A stretch of 64,000 bases of DNA, from contig JAZUCU010000015.1 in assembly GCA_045639325.1 (NCBI GenBank), positions 1 through 64,000 of the forward strand. Reading direction: 5' to 3'. The position numbers and the translations under genes were made by a program. Under the pieces are notes generated by a model. The model ran no database searches, was not told the DNA's origin, and saw only the letters and a list, made by a program, of their open reading frames with translations. This DNA is from RGIG8244 sp045639325 (GTDB taxonomy: Bacteria > Verrucomicrobiota > Lentisphaeria > Victivallales > UBA1829). Shown here one piece after another: positions 58,997-64,000 of this stretch (position 1 is the first letter of the stretch; each line of letters opens with the position of its first letter).

Positions 58997-59473
58997 TCAA
59001 CCTCTATATTCCGTAAATGTTCCGTCATAATTTTCTACAAGCACTCTTCTGCGCCCGCCACCGTCGCCAAAAATAGCAAGAATAATAAGAACAGCAAAAA
59101 TCGTAATTATCCAAAGCGTAAGGAAAACCAGATACAACGTCAATGCTAATGTCACAACCGTAACCACGGTTACAAACACCGGATAAAAGAATTTACGCCA
59201 GAATCCCGGCAAAATAAATACATGCCGGATATAAAAAAGTTGATTAAGAAACCATATAATCAATACGTAATACTGTAACAGTGAAAATTCACTGTCTGTA
59301 ACTTTTGCAAAACCATTATAGAAAAATGAGTAAACGCCGCCAGCAATACCAGCCAGGACCGGCAGTAATGTCATCCAGCGTGCACCACAGTAATCGGGTG
59401 AAACACAGTCCCCACGATTGAAAATAGTTTCATCTATTTTCTGCGTAAAGTTTAGCCAAGCTAATTTCGACAT
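58997..59473 (-). CDS. Multi-pass small membrane protein
   Basis: 158 residues with four hydrophobic segments (WMTLLPVLAGIAGGVYSFFY, FSLLQYYVLIIWFLNQLFYI, VFVTVVTVVTLALTLYLVFL, LWIITIFAVLIILAIFG), a basic GGGRRR turn and a short acidic tail (VENYDGTFTEYRG). No family is recognised. It sits between the RfaP-like kinase gene and the Sel1 protein gene on the same strand. Confidence 0.7.
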   Translation of the reverse strand: MSKLAWLNFTQKIDETIFNRGDCVSPDYCGARWMTLLPVLAGIAGGVYSFFYNGFAKVTDSEFSLLQYYVLIIWFLNQLFYIRHVFILPGFWRKFFYPVFVTVVTVVTLALTLYLVFLTLWIITIFAVLIILAIFGDGGGRRRVLVENYDGTFTEYRG

Positions 59474-59511
59474 GTTTAAGTTCCTTTATTTTAATTAAAA
59501 ATTGAATAACA

Positions 59512-60312
59512 TCAAATATCGTACGGACATGCTCTGCCGTATTCTTTACGGTAAAGACGGGCGGCAGCAGTAAGAACACTCCGCCATAATCCCGGTGAAA
59601 GTTTTTTGCGTTTTTCATATTCCGCAATAAAACGCAAGGCATCCCGTTTATTCAAACCGAAATCCATAGAGGAGAAAAAGATTCCGGCAAGATCTTTGAT
59701 TCGCATCCGGCGGGGAATCTGTTTGCGAATCTGCGCACGGTGAAGATCAAGAACCGTCAGAGAGATTTTGCCTTGTTTGAATAATTCTTCATTGAGAAGA
59801 AAATGGCAAAGATAGCAATCCCGGTGATTCAAACCGGAATTGTGCATCAACGAACAGACATCTGCCAGATTGCGGATCAATGCATGTTTCAATGCAGGAT
59901 CCGGCGGGTTATCTTTCCAGTTACGGCAGAAGTCTTCCAGCGGGATCCGATTCGTCAATTCCTCCGTAATAAGGAAGGAATGAAGTCCGGCAGGCTTCCA
60001 GCCTTTGACCGCATAAGCACTGATCTTCATGGTATCAATGTTGAGTTTTTCCAGAAGGCGGATCGCATCATATTCATTGGTTGCGCCGAGGACAGGAAGT
60101 TTGAACTGGAAAAGATTTTTCAGGATTTCCCCCCACGCAGCGGGACCGTGATATTTCATAAAATATCCGACGCCATCGACCTCAAAACGAATGGTCCGGC
60201 GATTTTTTACCGCACGAAAAACTTCCCCTTCCAATGCACGGGCTTTCTCAAACAGATCACAATCTGCCCATAAAACATCAAAAGGTTTCCGTAAATCTTT
60301 TTTACAGCACAT
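59512..60312 (-). CDS. LPS core heptose kinase RfaP/WaaP-like
   Basis: 266 residues. The protein-kinase-like fold shows GVGYFMKYHGPAAWGEILKN (lysine region), LHSFLITEELTNRIPLEDFC and LADVCSLMHNSGLNHRDCYL with CHFLLNE as the HxDxxxxHFLL catalytic loop (family HRDfYicHFLL) and LTVLDLHRAQIRKQIPRRMR as the D-L-HR motif. Members phosphorylate heptose I of the LPS inner core. Its length is the family norm. It supports an LPS-bearing outer membrane. Confidence 0.85.
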   Translation of the reverse strand: MCCKKDLRKPFDVLWADCDLFEKARALEGEVFRAVKNRRTIRFEVDGVGYFMKYHGPAAWGEILKNLFQFKLPVLGATNEYDAIRLLEKLNIDTMKISAYAVKGWKPAGLHSFLITEELTNRIPLEDFCRNWKDNPPDPALKHALIRNLADVCSLMHNSGLNHRDCYLCHFLLNEELFKQGKISLTVLDLHRAQIRKQIPRRMRIKDLAGIFFSSMDFGLNKRDALRFIAEYEKRKKLSPGLWRSVLTAAARLYRKEYGRACPYDI

Positions 60313-60492
60313 AATGACTCCTGAAATTCCGAATAATGATTCTTCGTACTATACACCCGATTAATAAAAAAATAAAGTCAGAATAGGTAAAAAACTTTGA
60401 TTTTTCTGTATATTTCGCTTGATTTTTCAAAGATTTGGCGCATATTACAGTAGAATGTAACAAAATTTAATTTGAACAGGAGATCATCCCTC

Positions 60493-61830
60493 ATGCGTTT
60501 CAGTTGCCCTTTTTGCAATTTTGCCATTTCTGTCGAAGATTCCGCTATGGGGTTCCGTACAGAATGTCAGGGGTGCAAAAAAAATATACTTGTTCCGGCA
60601 CACCGATTTGATGAGGGGTGTATCATCGGTGACTTTGTCATCAACAGTCATTTGGGCAAAGGTGCAGTCGGGGATGTCTATAAAGCAACACAGATCACAC
60701 TCGACCGGCCCGTTGCGCTGAAAGTCCTCAAAGAAAAATCCATGAACGAGAAAAATGTCAAGGCGTTCATGAAAGAAGCACGCTCCGCCTCCCGCCTCAG
60801 TCATATCAATCTGGTACAATCTTATGCCGTCGGCACCGACGAGGGATATATTTATATGGCAATGACGTACATCAAAGGCGAAACGCTGCGGACACGATTG
60901 AAACGGGTGGAACAGTTTTCCGTTGATGAAGCATTGCATATTATTCAACAAGTCGCAGAAGCGTTGTTTTATGCCTGGGATGAATGTCGCATCATTCACC
61001 GGGATGTAAAGCCGGAAAATATTATGCTGACCGAAAAAGGTATCGTCAAGCTGACCGACCTGGGTTTGGCTATGCAGCAGCGGGAATGGGCGGAAGATAT
61101 GGAAATCTCCGGCAGTCCCTCCTATATGAGTCCGGAACAATTTGCAGGGGAAAAACTGGATACCAGAAGCGATATTTACAGTCTGGGCATCACCTTATAT
61201 CAAATGCTCTCCGGGAAGTTGCCATTCGCCGGGGAAACGGCAACCAGTGTTGCACAACAGCATTTTGAAGAAGAAGCCGAACCGCTCGATAAACTCGTTC
61301 CATCCATCCCCACCAATGTGGCAAAACTGGTGGCAAAGATGATGGAGAAAGATGCCGATGACCGGTTCGCCAATATGGAAGAACTGCTAAAGGAAATCTG
61401 GACAATCCGTCAGAAAACAGCGCCGGCAAAAGAACTTGTTCCGGATGTTCATACCATTTCTGCAAAACGTCTCGACTACGAAAAACAGAACGAACAGGCC
61501 ATCAAACAGCGCAACCAGAAGCCCGGAGAAAATACCACCGCAACAATGCCACGGTATTGGCTGTGGGGATTGCCGGTAATTCTGATTGTACTGATTCTTG
61601 TAGCAATACTTTGGGATTCCAGTGAAAGCCGGCGCACGCGGGCTCTGGAAGATAAACTCATGGTCTTTGAACAGTTGGCAAATGACCCGTCTTATCCGTC
61701 AAAGAAACTGGAAGAAGATGCCGCCAATCTGCTGGAAGAATGTAAAACCGATTTCAAAACCCTCCCCGCCTTCCGGTATGCTCCGGACAGAATCAACTAT
61801 CTGCTGCTGAAACGAAAACAGCAGAAGTAA
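60493..61830 (+). CDS. Zinc-ribbon Ser/Thr protein kinase with membrane anchor
   Basis: ATG 60493 follows AGGAGATCATCCCTC. The 445 residues begin with a zinc ribbon (FSCPFCNF...CQGCKKNI, two CxxC), then a Hanks-type kinase: GDFVINSHLGKGAVGDVYKA (P-loop), VALKVLKEKS (Lys), IIHRDVKPENIMLTEKGIVK (catalytic HRD), LTDLGLAMQQ (DLG for DFG), SPSYMSPEQFAG (activation). A single helix (YWLWGLPVILIVLILVAILW, near 365) leads to a small periplasmic tail. This layout is common in PVC bacteria. Single gene with its own upstream region (60313-60492). Confidence 0.95.
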   Translation: MRFSCPFCNFAISVEDSAMGFRTECQGCKKNILVPAHRFDEGCIIGDFVINSHLGKGAVGDVYKATQITLDRPVALKVLKEKSMNEKNVKAFMKEARSASRLSHINLVQSYAVGTDEGYIYMAMTYIKGETLRTRLKRVEQFSVDEALHIIQQVAEALFYAWDECRIIHRDVKPENIMLTEKGIVKLTDLGLAMQQREWAEDMEISGSPSYMSPEQFAGEKLDTRSDIYSLGITLYQMLSGKLPFAGETATSVAQQHFEEEAEPLDKLVPSIPTNVAKLVAKMMEKDADDRFANMEELLKEIWTIRQKTAPAKELVPDVHTISAKRLDYEKQNEQAIKQRNQKPGENTTATMPRYWLWGLPVILIVLILVAILWDSSESRRTRALEDKLMVFEQLANDPSYPSKKLEEDAANLLEECKTDFKTLPAFRYAPDRINYLLLKRKQQK

Positions 61831-61846
61831 TCAAAAAAATCAATCC

Positions 61847-62011
61847 TCAATTCTGGAATGCACCGCTGTAGGGATTCGTTTCCCAGGCGGCAGGACTGTT
61901 AATAGGGCGGACACTGTACCCTTTGCGCACCTGTTCCGTCGTATGGCAGGATACACAAAGGGTCAAAAGCGCAAAGCATGCGCATAAGGCAATCAAAGCT
62001 CTGTAAGTCAT
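61847..62011 (-). CDS. Small lipoprotein (54 residues)
   Basis: The minus strand encodes MTYRALIALCACFALLTLCV then SC-HTTEQVRKGYSVRP, so residues 18-21 (LCVSC-type) form a lipobox and the mature peptide would be about 33 residues. It ends in FQN with TGA at 61847-61849. The ribosome binding site is weak. It follows the 37-residue ORF by 14 bp, downstream of the coiled-coil gene. Confidence 0.65.
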   Translation of the reverse strand: MTYRALIALCACFALLTLCVSCHTTEQVRKGYSVRPINSPAAWETNPYSGAFQN

Positions 62012-62025
62012 ACTGTGCCGCGTTT

Positions 62026-62139
62026 TCAGAACGGAAGCATCAGATATGCCCGCATTTCAAGCAGCTGAAATACGATGGAAGCCAAGAGCGCAATGAGAGC
62101 CAGGATGGTTGTAGAAAGATAAACCGGTGAGGAAAACAT
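62026..62139 (-). CDS. Single-helix membrane peptide (37 residues)
   Basis: ATG 62139 is preceded by an excellent ribosome binding site (AAGAAGGAGATTGATT). The peptide MFSSPVYLSTTILALIALLA then SIVFQLLEMRAYLMLPF is one transmembrane helix. It begins 34 bp after the coiled-coil gene and is followed by a small lipoprotein ORF. Confidence 0.7.
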   Translation of the reverse strand: MFSSPVYLSTTILALIALLASIVFQLLEMRAYLMLPF

Positions 62140-62173
62140 AATCAATCTCCTTCTTCTGCAGGATCAAACCTGA

Positions 62174-63592
62174 TTACATTTTGAGCACAGCATCTTCTGC
62201 AGAAGCAGTATTGCCTGCAGGAGTCTTCTTCACATTGTTGCGCATTTCTTTCATCTGTCTGACGTCAGATTCAGAGAAGAACACGACATCGCCGACTTTC
62301 GGCATTCTGCCGCCTCTGGTAACAATGATATTGGCAATAGAAGAATCTTTACCCACACGGAGAACGGTCAGGCGGCAAACATAATCTGCCTTGCCGGGTT
62401 CCAGAGTACTTGCAACTGTCATGATACCATCTGCGGGGATACCGACTTTTCTGACAGTGGGAACTTCCTTACCGGTATCGATATCGATCTTGATATCTTC
62501 AAACTGATTGACTTTACCGAGGTTGATAACAACGAAGCCGAATTTTTCATTGACGCTGATGACTTTACCTCTCAGCTTACGCAGAAGGGGAGTTTCATCG
62601 ACCGCAGTTTTTGCAACATTTTTCTGACCTTCGCGTTCACGCCAGGTGGGGTCGATAATATCTTTCAAGCGTTCAATTTCTTTATTGGCTTTGTTCAATT
62701 CACCGTCAAGCTTTGCAACGTTGTTCTTTTCATTTTTCAACTTATTATTGAGAGACTTGATCTGACCATTGAGAGACTTGATCTGTCCCTGCAGCTTTTT
62801 GTTTTCAGCTTCCAATTTTTTCTTTTCCGCGATAAAAGCCTTTATCTTACTGGTATACTGGGCAAGATTCTTATTGAAATTGCCGTCATTCTGCTCCAAG
62901 CCGAGGGGAAGCACTTTGAACCCCATCAACCGGGCGATTTCTGCATAGCGGCCGGTAAATGTGTTGTAACGGTTCACCAACATTCTTGCACGATTGTTCA
63001 ACTCATTCATATTGGCAACCAGCTTTTTGTTGTCTTTATCGCCATCGGGTGTAAAATCGACGGGAGAAATACGTTTTCCTTTGAGCGTATTGACAAGCTG
63101 ATTGATGCCGGCCTGCACTTTTCTGTTGCGATCAATATAATATTTACCGCGTGCAGAAACCATTTCCGTATTCTGATCGAGAGAAGATGCAGCAGTCTTA
63201 CCATCTTTATCAATGGAAGCAGTGGTTGCAGCGTAATCAGAGAAATCTTCGGTTTTCTTGGCGTTATCGCCGCTCCAACCCATGACAGCGTTGGAAATTG
63301 CAGCAACAGAAGCAGCGATTTTATTGCGCTGATCCACAATTTTCTGTGTATTGTCTTCCAAAACCTTCAAAGGAGCAGCAAGATCGGCTGCCGGTTTGGC
63401 AATGGACATATCATCAACGGATATTTTTGCAGCGGGGTCAATCGTTTTCACCGTTTTGACTACGGCTTCAGACATCATCTGACGTCCTTTGGTAATCTGT
63501 TCTCTCTTCTGGAAAAGCAAGAAAGCACATACAGCTGCCCCGAGTGCTGCGACAAGCACCAGAATATTCAAGATTCTGTTCGCAATTTTCAT
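62174..63592 (-). CDS. Membrane-anchored coiled-coil protein
   Basis: 472 residues. One N-terminal helix (ILNILVLVAALGAAVCAFLL), then a long region with a strong coiled coil (about 230-300: KKLEAENKKLQGQIKSLNGQ, NVAKLDGELNKANKEIERLK), and a C-terminal globular part with RGKVISVNEKFGFVVINLGK and GGRMPKVGDVVFFSE, which looks like a beta-barrel. No enzyme motif. It probably spans inner membrane to periplasm as an envelope structural protein. Two tiny genes follow at short distance. Confidence 0.8.
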   Translation of the reverse strand: MKIANRILNILVLVAALGAAVCAFLLFQKREQITKGRQMMSEAVVKTVKTIDPAAKISVDDMSIAKPAADLAAPLKVLEDNTQKIVDQRNKIAASVAAISNAVMGWSGDNAKKTEDFSDYAATTASIDKDGKTAASSLDQNTEMVSARGKYYIDRNRKVQAGINQLVNTLKGKRISPVDFTPDGDKDNKKLVANMNELNNRARMLVNRYNTFTGRYAEIARLMGFKVLPLGLEQNDGNFNKNLAQYTSKIKAFIAEKKKLEAENKKLQGQIKSLNGQIKSLNNKLKNEKNNVAKLDGELNKANKEIERLKDIIDPTWREREGQKNVAKTAVDETPLLRKLRGKVISVNEKFGFVVINLGKVNQFEDIKIDIDTGKEVPTVRKVGIPADGIMTVASTLEPGKADYVCRLTVLRVGKDSSIANIIVTRGGRMPKVGDVVFFSESDVRQMKEMRNNVKKTPAGNTASAEDAVLKM

Positions 63593-63724
63593 CGATATCT
63601 CCTATCTATAAATAAATATTTTTCCAATAAACAATAATATTACCTGTAAAATACAATGCAAAACGCAAGTTGTCAAATCAATACATCAATTTTTCTGCGT
63701 TTTTTTTGCATTTTCTTTCATTTT

Positions 63725-64000
63725 TTATCGAAAAACTTCCAAAATCAGAAATCTGACCGCTCCAAAATTACGAATTTGTGAAATTTTCCACGGCGGCTTC
63801 GGCGGACGCAACGGCGCACAACTCTCCGGCGGAAACTCCCAATAGAGCCTTCCGCCCTCTGCCCAATTCGTAAAAATTTCATTCTCCGTCAATGCCGGAA
63901 GAATGTCCGCCGAATCCGCATACGGCGGGTCTGCAAACAAAATATCCGGCTTCGGATAACGCATCAAACGTCCGCATGATCCCGGCAATTCACCTTCCGC
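63725..64000 (-). CDS. rsmD: 16S rRNA (guanine966-N2)-methyltransferase RsmD, C-terminal part
   Basis: The frame runs off the right edge (5' end missing) and stops at 63725-63727, giving 92 residues. PDILFADPPYADSADILPAL has the (N/D)PPY motif of N-specific methyltransferases in the DxxFxDPPY context typical of RsmD, followed by the LYWEFP segment and FGAVRFLILEVF end strand. It methylates G966 of 16S rRNA in the 30S subunit. Confidence 0.75.
   Translation of the reverse strand, partial: AEGELPGSCGRLMRYPKPDILFADPPYADSADILPALTENEIFTNWAEGGRLYWEFPPESCAPLRPPKPPWKISQIRNFGAVRFLILEVFR

Overview
The window looks like a chromosome segment from a Gram-negative PVC-group bacterium, most likely Lentisphaerae (Victivallales-like, gut or host associated). 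This is an inference. It rests on secreted type II pseudopilins ([24 protein letters not shown]-type N-termini) next to glycoside hydrolases, LPS functions (an LpxH-like phosphatase and an RfaP-like kinase), a zinc-ribbon plus Ser/Thr kinase protein, and a DksA protein with a long KKA-rich tail.

Region 1 (about 0.2-18.4 kb) is an accessory island and the main find. A bacterial enhancer-binding protein (bEBP, 1060-2544) has an unusual N-terminal domain that I read as a degenerate DHH phosphoesterase fold, a GAFTGA AAA+ core and a Fis-type HTH. I find five 16-bp sigma-54 promoters (-24/-12), one ahead of each transcription unit: P1 858(+), P2 6001(+), P3 10155(-), P4 10258(+), P5 14414(+). P3, P4 and P5 are identical over all 16 bases. 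They account for every gene of the island: the bEBP itself, three DUF262 (GmrSD-like) proteins, a protein built on the fingers region of DNA polymerase III alpha without the palm, a Sel1 protein split by an apparent +1 frameshift, a BspA-type LRR protein, two Cys-rich small proteins, several unknowns, a VanX-like dipeptidase, a single-HKD phospholipase D protein, a PIF1-like helicase, a candidate structured RNA (about 14642-14723) and a 25-residue-repeat protein. A palindrome of the type TTCAAA-W-TTTGAA lies about 55-65 bp upstream of P4 and P5 and is a candidate enhancer. The island lies between two diverged direct repeats (622-680 and 18354-18412), with a frameshifted recombinase-type remnant outside the left one. 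One DUF262 gene sits between 65-bp direct repeats, which suggests cassette exchange. The layout fits an inducible biological-conflict or damage-response island, but no function is demonstrated.

Region 2 (18.5-39.1 kb) is carbohydrate and small-molecule catabolism: a GntR-HTH/LacI-type sensor regulator, several glycoside-hydrolase-like proteins, two pseudopilins, two xylose-isomerase-like epimerases, an acetyltransferase, a nucleoside-hydrolase-like protein, an oligogalacturonate-lyase-like propeller and a D-aminoacylase-like amidohydrolase. It is interrupted by a short DUF21 membrane protein, a DUF3990/DUF3791 toxin-antitoxin-like trio and a DUF4143 ATPase.

Region 3 (39.1-64 kb) is mostly housekeeping: miaA, lspA, a DksA-like gene, a PHP phosphoesterase, tRNA-Thr(UGU), an lpxH-like gene, coaD, DUF177, argD-argF, comEC, ileS, trpS, a formyltransferase, large Sel1 and membrane proteins, rfaP, a Ser/Thr kinase, a coiled-coil membrane protein with two tiny downstream genes, and the 3' end of rsmD at the window edge.
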